This document shows positions 55,920 through 64,000 of a stretch of 64,000 bases of DNA, one piece after another. Each line of letters starts with the position of its first letter. Within the stretch, counting starts at the first letter, position 1. The notes beneath the pieces are model-generated. The model ran no database searches. It was not told the origin of the DNA and saw only the letters and a program-made list of their open reading frames with translations. This stretch comes from Gari tellinella (taxonomy: Eukaryota; Mollusca; Bivalvia; Cardiida; Psammobiidae), in NCBI GenBank assembly GCA_922989275.2, contig OV277871.1:30390693-30454692 (forward strand). Reading direction: 5' to 3'. Made by a program: the position numbers and the translations under genes.

Positions 55920-57457
55920 TTTAAGTTGCCATTGATTTTTTTTTTTAGCTCCTGTGACCTACTTATGTAACAGACTGGAACCATTTGAACAAAATACGTA
56001 AAGGACATCTAGAAGTGTCACCATGATGAATATCAAAGCTCTGGCCGTATTAGTTTCAGAGAAGAAAACGTTTGAAAATTTCACTATATAACTCTATGTA
56101 AAACTGTGACCCCTGGGGCGGGGCCAATTTTGACCCTAGGGACATAATTTTAACAAACTTGATAGAGGACCTGTAGATGATGCTATGTGCCAAATATCTA
56201 AGCTCTGGCCCTTGTAGTTTCAGACAAGAAGATTTTTTAAGTTTTCATTGAAAAAAACAACTATTTTTAGCTCCTGTAACCTAATTATGCAACAGACCGG
56301 AACCATTTGAACAAAATATGTAAAGGACATCTAGAAGTGTCACCATGATGAATATCAAAGCTCTGGCCATATTAGTGTAAGAGAAGAAGACGTTTGAAAA
56401 TTTCACTATATAACTCTATGTAAAACTGTGACCCCCGGGGCGGGCCAATTTTGACCCCAGGGACATAATTTTAACAAACTTGATAGAGGACCTGTAGATG
56501 ATGCTATGTGCCAAATATCTAAGCTCTGGCCCTTGTAGTTTCAGACAAGAAGATTTTTTAAGTTTTCATTGAAATAATCTATTTTTAGCTCCTGTGGCCT
56601 ACTTATGCAACCGACCGAAACCATTTGAAGAAAATATGTAAAGGACATCTAGAAGTGTCACCATGATGAATATCAAAGCTCTGGCCATATAAGTTTCAGA
56701 GAAGAAGACGTTTGAAAATTTCACTATATAACTCTATGTAAAACTGTGACCCCCGGGGCGGGGCCAATTTTGACCCTAGGGACATAATTTGAACAAACTT
56801 GATAGAGGACCAGTAGATGATGCTATGTGCCAAATATCTAAGCTCTGGCCCTTGTAGTTTTAGACAAGAAGATTTTTTAAGTTTTCATTGAAAAAATCTA
56901 TTTTTAGCTCCTGTGACCTACTTATGCAACCGACCGGAACCATTTGAAGAAAATATGTAAAGGACATCTAGAAGTGTCACCATGCCAAGTATCAATGCTC
57001 TAGCCATATTAGTGTAAGAGAAGAAGACGTTTGAAAATTTCACTATATAACTCTATGTAAAACTGTGACCCCCGGGGCGGGGCCAATTTTGACCCTAGGG
57101 ACATAATTTGAACAAACTTGATAGAGGACCTATAGATGATGCTGTGTGCCAAATATCTCAGCTCTGGCTCTTGCAGTTTTTGACAAGAAGATTTTTAAAG
57201 ATTTCCTTATTTTTTCACTTTGGTTGCCATGGCAACCAGAGTTCTGCATTGTTTTTAATTCTTTGAACAAATTTGAAAGAGCTTGACCCAAGGAACATTT
57301 CTGTAAAGTTTGGTTGAAATCTGTCAAGCGGTATATGAGAAGATGTCATTTGAAGCAATTGTTAACGACGACGGACGACTAACGACTAACGACGGACGCC
57401 GGACACAGGGCCATCCCAATAGCTCACCTTGAGCCTATGGCTCAGGTGAGCTAAAAA
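55920..57457. repeat. Central tandem array, unit about 320 bp
   Basis: TTTTTAGCTCCTGTGACCTA-type anchors lie near 55947, 56270, 56587 and 56906 (spacings about 323, 317, 319). The array ends in a GACGGAC-rich stretch and the GAGCCTATGGCTCAGGTGAG hairpin at 57430-57450. The frame at 57130-57327 is not a gene. Confidence 0.75.
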
Positions 57458-58985
57458 CCAGAGGGTCACATTTCGCTCACCTGAGGACACTGTACCATAG
57501 AATCTGACTGGGCAAGACAACATTTTGATATAGCTATGACCCAGGTGCCATAATTTGATCTTGGTAGAGGACCACAATGCAAAGCTACATGTCAGATATT
57601 AATGATCTGGGCCTTACGGTTTAAGAGAAGAAGAATTTTAAAGGTTTTCCTATAAAAACTGATAAGCCCCTGGATGGGGCCAATTTTGGCCCGGGTCATA
57701 ATTTGAACACACTTGGTAGAGAACCACAAGGCAAAGCTATATGTCAAATATTAAGAATCTGGGCCTTACAGTTTCAGAGTAGAAGATTTTTAAAGGTTTT
57801 CCTATATAAGTCGTTGTAAAACTGATAAGCCCCGGGGCGGGGCCAAATTTGATCAATGGGTCATAATTTGAACAATCTTGGTAGAGTACCATAGGGCAAA
57901 GCTACATGTCAAATATAAATGATCTTGGCCTTACGGTTTTAGAGAAGAAGATTTTTAAAGGTTTTCCTATGAAAAACTAATAGGCCCGAGGGCGTGGCAA
58001 TTTTTGGCCCGGGGGTCATAATTTGAACAATCTTGGTAGAGGACCACAAGGCAAAGCTATATGTCAAATATTAAAGATCTGGGCCATACAGTTTAAGAGA
58101 AGAAGATTTTTAAAGGTTTTCCTATATAAGTCTATGTAAAACTGATAAGCCCCGGGCGGGGCCAATTTTGACCCAGGGTTATAATTTGAACAACTTTGGT
58201 AGAGGACTTTAAGGCAAAGCTACATGTCAAATATAAAGGATCTAGGCCTTACAGTTTCAGAGAAGAAGATTTTTAAATGTTTTTCTATGAAAAACTGATA
58301 AGCCCGAGGGCGGGGCCATTTTTGGCCCGGGGGTCATAATTTGAACAATCTTGGTAGAGGACCACAAGGCAAAGCTATTTGTCAAATATTAAAGATCTGG
58401 GCCTTACAGTTTCAGAGAAGAAGATTTTTAAAGGTTTTCCTATATAAGTCTATGTAAAACTGATAAGCCCCGGGGCGGGGCCAATTTTGACCCGGGTCAT
58501 AATTTGAACAATCTTGGTAGAGGATCATATGGCAAAGCTACATGTCAAATATTAATGATCTAGGCCATACAGTTTCTGAGGAGAAGATTTTTAAAGGTTT
58601 TCCTAAGAAAAACTGATAAGCCCCAGGGTCAAACTTTGAACAATATTGGTAGAAGATTATAAGGTAATGATACATACCAAATATCAAAGGTCTGGGCCTT
58701 TGGGTTTCTGAGAAGAAGATTTTTTAAGATTAAGTTGTCTATAGGGTCATGTTTACAGTTAGCAAATCTAGTCCAAAAGCAAGGGGAATAACTCTAGCCA
58801 AAAACTTTGAACAAGATTTCGTTCCCCCTTGTCACTGATGCTTCTGACAAAGTTTGGTTGAAATCGAGTCAGTGGTTTCAGAGGAGATGTTGTTTGAAAA
58901 TGTGGCCGGACGCCGGACACCGGACGACGGGCGGAATGGTATCACAATAGCTCATCCTGAGCCTATGGCTCAGGTGAGCTAAAAA
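57458..58985. repeat. Right arm of giant inverted repeat
   Basis: Reverse-complement partner of 54356-55919, from CCAGAGGGTCACATTTCGC to GGCTCAGGTGAGCTA. The same alternating unit structure is present in the opposite orientation. Confidence 0.8.
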
Positions 58986-59029
58986 TCCGAAGATTTAGGA
59001 ATAATCCGGAGAAATGGTAGCCCTGATAC

Positions 59030-59380
59030 TTTGTTTGAAGATTGCTGTTTCTTACAATGATGACCTGAGGTAAATCATGTGATATTATAAATAAATCACT
59101 TTGACTCAGGTGAGCGATATAGGGCCATATCCCCTCTTGTATGTAATAAACTGTTAGATTAATAAAACCAATATAAATCAAACAAATATTGAGTATACAG
59201 TTTATATATTTATTCTATAAAGCAAACATATATATTATAAATTTTGATTGTAGAAAATATCTAGAAGATGAATAATTGTGTGCAAAAGATGCTGGTTAAG
59301 TACATGTATAAGAAAATATAGCAAGTCCTGAATAACAACGTGAACTATCGTAATTACCCTAAGTATTGGGACAGACAGGC
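59030..59380. other. Non-coding, no recognised gene
   Basis: AT-rich; a short CACCTGAGTCAAAGTG-type remnant (inverted) near 59095-59110. Confidence 0.3.
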
Positions 59381-59385
59381 CTCTT

Positions 59386-59451
59386 CAAATAGTGTTCACC
59401 CTGATAAGACTAGTCCCTCAGGGGCAGTCTGATCAGGGTTGACACTGTTTG
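59386..59451. repeat. Palindrome of the GCAAACAG family
   Basis: CAAATAGTGTTCACCCTGAT pairs with ATCAGGGTTGACACTGTTTG; the loop contains a second small palindrome CCCTCAGGGG. Confidence 0.6.
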
Positions 59452-59728
59452 CCAATCAGTTTGCACCTGTTGGACAATTACTGAGCAATAAAAGCAAGCA
59501 GTTCAAATTTTAAGATACAGTAAAAATTCGATTCTACGAACTCGTGTTAGTTCCAACATACCTATATTTCAAAATTAAAACGTGGTTTAGCCACGTTTTA
59601 CTTTTAAATACGGGTATGTTCCACTTAAGCCAGATTGACTTATTAAAATTCAACTTACGAAATACTGGTAAGATTGATTTAAATGAGTTCCAAGTATCGA
59701 GTTTCGACTGTCGTTACAGCTGTTTATA

Positions 59729-59881
59729 CCATAGGTGGTTCTCTCGAAAAAAAAAATTTTTAAAATTTTTTTTAAAAATTGTACCCTTACTCTTTTTATA
59801 TACGTATATAAAAAGAGTAAGGGTACATTTTTTTTTTTTCTTTTTTTTTTTAAATTTTTTTTTCGAGAGAACCACCTATGG
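59729..59881. mobile_element. 153-bp palindromic element with TTTATA duplication
   Basis: CCATAGGTGGTTCTCTCG pairs with CGAGAGAACCACCTATGG. The centre TATATACGTATATA is flanked by paired GTACCCTTACTC and GAGTAAGGGTAC. A/T runs between the blocks differ slightly in length. TTTATA stands on both sides (59723-59728 and 59882-59887). Confidence 0.75.
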
Positions 59882-60080
59882 TTTATACAGGGTGTCCCAA
59901 TTTTTAGGATTATTATTAGGGGTGTAACAATACAGTGAACATCCAATTGCAATAGATCTATATTGCAATACAGAGGAACTGTGTTGAAATATATTGTGGC
60001 AACTTGTTAGTACAAAAATTGCATAGAAATCAGCCTTGAAAACTTGTTTGTAACATTGAAAGGATAAAATCATGCTTTAA

Positions 60081-60325
60081 CCCTTTCCCTTATAGAAGCG
60101 CTTTTTAGCGGATATGATTTATTCCTCCGCTGAAGAAAATAGTTCCAATTTAATCAGCCATGAATATATAGTATAGGGAATATTTTCTATATTTTAGCAC
60201 ATGGAAGCTTAAAGCTGGCTGAAAGTAAAGCAGAATGCGCCTTAAAGTCGCATTCTGCTTTACTTTCAACCTGCTTTAAGTGGTCAGCTATCTTCAATAC
60301 TAGAAATAGGCTATCAGGTAAAGGG
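60081..60325. mobile_element. TTAA-type MITE
   Basis: The ends CCCTTTCCCTTATAGAAGC and CTATCAGGTAAAGGG are flanked by TTAA (60077-60080 and 60326-60329). The hairpin core is at about 60208-60280. Confidence 0.75.
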
Positions 60326-60491
60326 TTAAATACAAGGGAGAGTCCATTTGCTGTGAATGTTATAATTGTCACAGCATTACATTCAAATTAACAGAGCATA
60401 TGTGCTCAAATAATATGTAGAATATTGTAATACAGGCAAACCTTATGCAATACGTATTGCTTAGAAGCATATTGCAATAAACATTACAAAC

Positions 60492-60645
60492 GGAATATCA
60501 CCACAGTGTGTGATCCGGGGTCTTGTATCAGTTCGAGTTGGTTGTGTAATCCAGATCACACTCGAGGCGCCTCGAGTGTGATCTGGATTACACAACCAAC
60601 TCGAACTGATACAAGACCCCGGATCACACACTGTGGTGATGTTCC
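60492..60645. repeat. Near-perfect 154-bp palindrome
   Basis: The centre GGCGCC is at 60566-60571. Each base from 60497 to 60568 pairs with its partner; one mismatch at 60496/60641, then four more pairs. Arms include CACAGTGTGTGATCCGGGGT and GAGTTGGTTGTGTAATCCAG. There is no loop. The open frame across it is a palindrome artefact. Confidence 0.9.
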
Positions 60646-61218
60646 TTTTATTATGTACCTTAACTGTTTGGGACTAGATCTAGATATATATGTTGTTTAA
60701 CCGAATAATCAAATATACGCATACATGTAGGCCCCTATATGTTAAAAAATCCTGAGTTCTATGCAAAACTATTTATGGAAGTCATGTGACTACCAACAAA
60801 TTATGTCATTTTTTATGACGTATTACTTTGTTCTCGATTGTATCCGTTATTTAAGCAGTGGCGTTGTGCAAATAATGGTCATTTAAGCGTTTCAGAGCAT
60901 GAGTTGAACTGTTTTAAGCTAAATTCTTTGGAGGAAAACATTAGTAAAAGGGGGCGTTGTGGGTTATTCACTCTTAAAATGGAAAGGAACTATTCAAAGT
61001 TGACCAATTCTAAGTTTCAACTTTTTTTAAAAATAGCATCGGACCTGGAATTCCGAAACGTCACGCGCAACGCTTCTTTATATTAATAGATCGTATACAA
61101 CTTGTGTTGCATAAAAGCAGTGACGTCAACATTGTGTAGCATATATGCCATCTGATACGGACCATCTGATACGGAAAAATATTGTTGGGCCTGTATTCGC
61201 TTGTTTTTAGAATAGGTA

Positions 61219-61424
61219 CAGTAAAACCTCGCTATTACGACCACTAAATTATGTTAATTTTTTGGGTGTTTACGGTAGGTGACCGCTTAAAGCAAGGTGA
61301 CAGTGAAACAGAAAGCTCCTAAAGGAGCTTTCTGTTTCACTGTAACCTTGCTTTAAGCTGTCACCTGTCTATTATACACTCAATTAGCCTTCGTTTTAGT
61401 GGTCGTAATAGCGAGGTTTTACTG
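61219..61424. mobile_element. Pogo/Tigger-type MITE with shared hairpin core
   Basis: The ends CAGTAAAACCTCGCTATTAC and GTAATAGCGAGGTTTTACTG are flanked by TA. The core is a hairpin AAGCAAGGTGACAGTGAAAC... with loopless centre CTCCTAAAGGAG. A second copy is at 63175-63374. Confidence 0.75.
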
Positions 61425-61489
61425 TATATAATAAATTGGCATATTGTTATACATGTATTGCTGTATTGTTACACCCCTAATTTTTATAG

Positions 61490-61930
61490 TAAACAAATAA
61501 ATAGTGAAATGAAAATTTGCATAATACCCCCAAAAACCCCTAGAGATGTGTATACGATTAATTTACAAACAGTTAACAGTATACGTGAGGAGAGAATACT
61601 TGTCCCATGCAAAAAGTGCAGACCCAGATCATAGCACTCAGGACCACTGGAGACCCTCATTAGGGTCTGCCCTGTTTGACACTTACAATATTCTAACAAA
61701 AACGTCCACATGTACCCATATTGAAGGTCCTGCTTTCAATAGAAGTAATTACAGTGGTCCCTCTCTACAATGGCCCTCCCAACAACGACTCCTTTGCCTC
61801 AGTTTCCCTAAACAAGACATTAATGTCCAACCTTTTCACAGCAGCAAAGTAGTCTGCTTAAAAATTGTCATCTACTGTTTTTCCCAAACTGACATAATAG
61901 CTATTTTGACTGAAAAAAATTAATGACGAG
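61490..61930. other. Non-coding, no supported gene
   Basis: A 125-codon plus frame crosses this region but overlaps repeat phrases (GTGCAGACCCAGATCATAGC and GAGACCCTCATTAGGGTCTG) and has no family signature. Confidence 0.35.
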
Positions 61931-61933
61931 TGA

Positions 61934-61998
61934 CAAATAGCTTGAATCAAGATCAGACGCCGCGTTACGCGGCATCTGATCTGGATTCAAGCTATTTG
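61934..61998. repeat. Palindrome of the GCAAACAG family
   Basis: CAAATAGCTTGAATCAAGAT... pairs with ...ATCTGGATTCAAGCTATTTG, with two mismatches and centre GCCGCGTTACGCGGC. Confidence 0.8.
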
Positions 61999-62432
61999 CA
62001 AAGGCAAGCCAATGTCCCTCCATTATCACAAACACCTCCGAACAAAGCACACTATTTTTGTCTCCCATTGGATGTCATTGTAGAGAGGGAGTGCTGTACA
62101 TGTAATCTGCAAGACACCATGTAACCATTATAACCATAATACACTGTATATATACCCTCATTTATTGTAATACACTGTATACCCCGTATGCCCTTAGAGG
62201 ACTGAAATGGGTCTACACTGTTATACATGTTCATGTATAATGTGGTTCCAGCATTTTGGGGGTTAAAGTTAAGCAAATGAGCCGTGCCATGACAAAACCA
62301 GCCTTATTGTCTTGCAACATTGTACAGACCAAGGACCATTGGCATCCAGGGTTCTCAATCTGAGTTTGTTCTATACCGCTAAATACCATATATAATACAG
62401 CTGCATAAGATGCTTCAGATGCATGTGGGTGT

Positions 62433-62501
62433 CAAACAGTGTAAATCAAGACCAGCCCCCGCATCAAAGACACGCCGGCTGGTCTTGATCTAAACTGTTT
62501 G
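62433..62501. repeat. Palindrome of the GCAAACAG family, divergent stem
   Basis: CAAACAGTGTAAATCAAGACC pairs in large part with GGTCTTGATCTAAACTGTTTG, minor mismatches near the outer third; inner AGCC and GGCT pair around an unpaired loop. Confidence 0.65.
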
Positions 62502-62571
62502 CAATACAATAAAGCAGGTTTTCTCATGGCATGACTAAAATATTTCTGATAGTAAATATAGTACTATACCT

Positions 62572-62691
62572 GGCTCCGAGGTTATAAAGCTTTTGACTTG
62601 AGTCTAAACTCGTTCCCAAGCATTTGATTGACAAATAAAATGCTTGGGAACACACTCAGACTCAACTAAAATGCTTTATAACCTCGGAGCC
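62572..62691. repeat. Hairpin, arms about 55 bp
   Basis: GGCTCCGAGGTTATAAAGC pairs with GCTTTATAACCTCGGAGCC; inner GTTCCCAAGCATTT pairs with AAATGCTTGGGAAC, with some mismatches between. Probably a foldback MITE. Confidence 0.65.
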
Positions 62692-62862
62692 TGGACAGGT
62701 TAGAGGCTATAAAGGCACTTCTATGTAGAGTGCAGAAGGTCACTTCCCCTAATCACCAAATGTGCAAATACTATAGGCCTATAAAGGCTTATTTCAAGCA
62801 GGATGAAAGTAAAGCAAAAATGTATTGTATGAGTTTTCTGCTTTACTTTCATTCAGCGTCAA

Positions 62863-63103
62863 CCCTTTACTCCAAAGAAATGACTTTTTTATGCAATTCA
62901 TTCATTCCTCCACTGAAGAAAATAGTTCCATTTTGTACAATCATGACTATGTATCATCAGAATTATTTTCTATATCCTCGGAGATCGTAGTTTAAAGCAG
63001 GCTGGAAGGAAAGCAGAATGCACCTTAAGGTATATGCTGCTTTACTTTCAACCTCTTTTAAGTGGTCATGTGTCTTAAAACAGAGACAGGCTATGGAGTA
63101 AAA
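62863..63103. mobile_element. TTAA-type MITE, degraded ends
   Basis: CCCTTTACTCC, TTCCTCCACTGAAGAAAATA, the hairpin AAGCAGGCTGGAAGGAAAG and GGCTATGGAGTAAAA appear in the usual order. A second hairpin of the same type precedes it (about 62797-62852). Confidence 0.6.
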
Positions 63104-63174
63104 AGCTGCCACAAATCTTAACCACAATGTGTTGGTAAAAGTGTAATCAGAGGTTATAAAGAGGCGCCCAAATA

Positions 63175-63374
63175 CAGTAGAACCTTTCTATTACGACCAC
63201 TAAAAAGATGGCTAATTGTCTGTATAAAAGACAGGTGACAGCTTAAAGCAATATGAAAGTGAAACAGAAAGCTCCTATAGGAGCTTTCTGTTTCACTTTC
63301 ACATTGCTTTAAGCAGTCATCGGTCTTAAACGACTAATATTTGACACAGTTTAGTGGTCTTAATACAGTTTCTG
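63175..63374. mobile_element. Pogo/Tigger-type MITE, copy 2
   Basis: CAGTAGAACCTTTCTATTAC at the left and a decayed right end (TTTAGTGGTCTTAATACAG) match 61219-61424. The hairpin AAGCAATATGAAAGTGAAAC...GTTTCACTTTCACATTGCTT is at its centre. Confidence 0.65.
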
Positions 63375-63425
63375 TGGAAGAAAGGGTTTATATTATTTCT
63401 CGTAATCATAGAGCAGTGAGGACTG

Positions 63426-63566
63426 CTGGTTCCTCTATCGAATGGTGACCAGCTGTTACATCTATCACAGTGACATGGTAACTAGCTGGTTCCTCTATCG
63501 CATGGTAACCAGCTGGTTCCTCTATCGCATGGTAAATAGCTGGTTCCTCTATCGCATGGTAACCAG
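63426..63566. repeat. Tandem repeat, 27-bp unit, five copies over the stop codon
   Basis: CTGGTTCCTCTATCGCATGG-type units start at 63426, 63453, 63486, 63513 and 63540 (spacings 27, 33, 27, 27). The rightmost unit overlaps the last codons and stop of glutathione reductase; the others lie in its 3' untranslated region. Confidence 0.85.
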
Positions 63567-63698
63567 TTCCTCACTAGACGTTGGGTGTATAGCTACAGTA
63601 TCGTCAAACTCAGCTTTAGTGGCGCCCATCTTGATGGCAACTGAAAATCCCTGCAGCATCTCATCACAGCCCTGACCCATCATGTGTAGACCTATGAC
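63549..63698 (-). CDS. GSR: Glutathione reductase, last coding exon
   Basis: The minus-strand frame (49 codons plus TAG) starts after an acceptor (CATCATTTCAG at 63709-63699) in phase 0. It reads [18 protein letters not shown], then [18 protein letters not shown], then [11 protein letters not shown] and stop. This matches the C-terminal dimer-interface domain of glutathione reductase, including the HPTSSEE segment whose His and Glu (His467/Glu472 in the human enzyme) act as catalytic acid/base toward the partner subunit. The enzyme reduces glutathione disulfide with NADPH in cytosol and mitochondria. No selenocysteine or Cys-containing tail is present, which argues against thioredoxin reductase. 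Upstream exons are beyond 64000. Confidence 0.95.
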   Translation of the reverse strand, partial: VIGLHMMGQGCDEMLQGFSVAIKMGATKAEFDDTVAIHPTSSEELVTMR

Positions 63699-63873
63699 CT
63701 GAAATGATGGTCAATATACAGTGCTCTCTCTGTACAAGATACAAGAAGATTTATTTAACGCCGGATACAATATAACAATAAAAATTAGCTGTAACAGCTA
63801 TTTTCCGACAAACATCACCCTGTCTGTGTTGTTTGGGGGAGGGATTTTTAAAATAAAGACTTAGCTTACATTT

Positions 63874-63940
63874 GCAAACAGCTTGAATCCAGATCAAATA
63901 CCGCGTAACGCGGCGTCTGATCTTTATTCAAGCTGTTTGC
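63874..63940. repeat. Palindrome of the GCAAACAG family, within GSR intron/flank
   Basis: GCAAACAGCTTGAATCCAGAT pairs with GATCTTTATTCAAGCTGTTTGC (few mismatches), centre CCGCGTAACGCGG. It lies 176 bp upstream of the last GSR exon, so inside its last intron. Confidence 0.75.
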
Positions 63941-64000
63941 CACTGTTATTATAAACTGGAACTATTCTCTTCTGTGGAAGAATAAATTTAAGCTATTAAA

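Larger units (their letters stand above)
54015..58985. mobile_element. Composite CACCTGAG-type repeat with giant inverted arms
   Basis: Begins ACAAGAGCCGCATGCGGCCC and CGCTCACCTGAG, ends with GGCTCAGGTGAGCTAAAAAT. It holds two inverted arms (54356-55919 and 57458-58985) around a tandem core (55920-57457). No coding frame. This family is abundant in bivalves; its replication mechanism is not evident. Confidence 0.6.
53843..59025. mobile_element. hAT-like MITE split by a 5-kb insertion
   Basis: The left part (CAGGGCTGCCATAAGTT to CTACCATGAACTAGAA) and the right part (ATCCGAAGATTTAGGA to GGTAGCCCTG) together match the intact 244-bp copy at 39754-39997. Everything from about 54015 to 58984 is inserted. 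Confidence 0.7.
59917..61479. mobile_element. hAT-like element (TAGGGGTGTAACAATACAG ends), non-autonomous
   Basis: The ends TAGGGGTGTAACAATACAG and CTGTATTGTTACACCCCTA are perfect inverted repeats. Such ends are common in hAT-group MITEs. An 8-bp duplication is not clear. Three other elements are nested inside: 60081-60325, 60492-60645 and 61219-61424. No transposase frame. Confidence 0.65.

Noticed and set aside
57130..57577. Minus-strand frames with IFGTQHHL and MWSSTKIKLWHLGH
   Set aside because: They are translations of the bivalve periodic repeat, present in many non-coding copies here.
60506..60700. Plus-strand frame with CISSSWLCNPDH
   Set aside because: It lies across a perfect palindrome, which creates mirrored frames on both strands.
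61546..61923. 125-codon plus-strand frame
   Set aside because: Composed partly of repeat phrases; no splice sites, start context or homology recognised.
63549..63698. Thioredoxin reductase as an alternative for the right-edge exon
   Set aside because: The exon ends [13 protein letters not shown] without a Cys-Sec tail and matches the glutathione reductase C-terminus closely.

Overview
This window reads as nuclear DNA of a mollusc, most likely a marine bivalve (inference). It is AT-rich and intron-dominated, with no operons or ribosome binding sites. It carries a repeat load typical of bivalves: a DIRS-type retrotransposon, a Tx1/L1-like LINE, a Jockey/CR1-group LINE, a Penelope-like element, foldback elements, many palindromic MITEs, tRNA-derived SINEs, and long repeats ending in a GGTGAGCTAAAAA hairpin. 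Most long open frames belong to mobile elements.

Host coding sequence is sparse. The best host gene is the last coding exon of glutathione reductase on the minus strand (63549-63698); its upstream exons lie beyond the right edge. At the left edge, two minus-strand exons (about 3598-3814 and 1-272) encode the His and Asp parts of a trypsin-like protease resembling FAM111. The Ser exon would lie left of the window. A third minus-strand exon (26698-26796) has consensus splice sites and one open frame but no recognised function. A 332-bp open frame at 41462-41793 may encode a small single-pass membrane protein cut by a transposon.

Layout: 1-3.9 kb, protease exons with MITEs and periodic repeats. 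3.87-5.6 kb, a Harbinger-like transposon nested in a palindromic MITE. 6.65-9.47 kb, a long foldback element. 10.2-16.7 kb, a decayed but structurally complete DIRS element. 17.2-18.7 kb, a three-level nested insertion. 19-25 kb, SINE, MITEs and two DNA elements with repeated terminal motifs. 25.1-26.3 kb, a truncated LINE. 30.9-31.6 kb, an inverted pair of tRNA-Glu-like sequences, one split by a 5.7-kb LINE that is flanked by a 223-bp duplication. 40.1-41.5 kb, an element with a 156/144-bp tandem array. 43-46.4 kb, a Penelope-like element interrupted by a 436-bp LTR miniature. 51-59 kb, repeat arrays including a 4.6-kb hairpin-like structure inside a hAT-like MITE. 59.7-63.9 kb, clustered near-perfect palindromes and nested MITEs, then the glutathione reductase exon.

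I found no convincing new multi-gene system. The most unusual observations are structural: palindrome families whose two arms change together between copies, one hairpin core shared by MITEs with unrelated ends, a 37-bp palindromic insertion with its own target duplication, the 223-bp duplication around the LINE, and a 27-bp tandem repeat that repeatedly copies the glutathione reductase stop codon. Coordinates of repeats were set by eye and can be off by a few bases.
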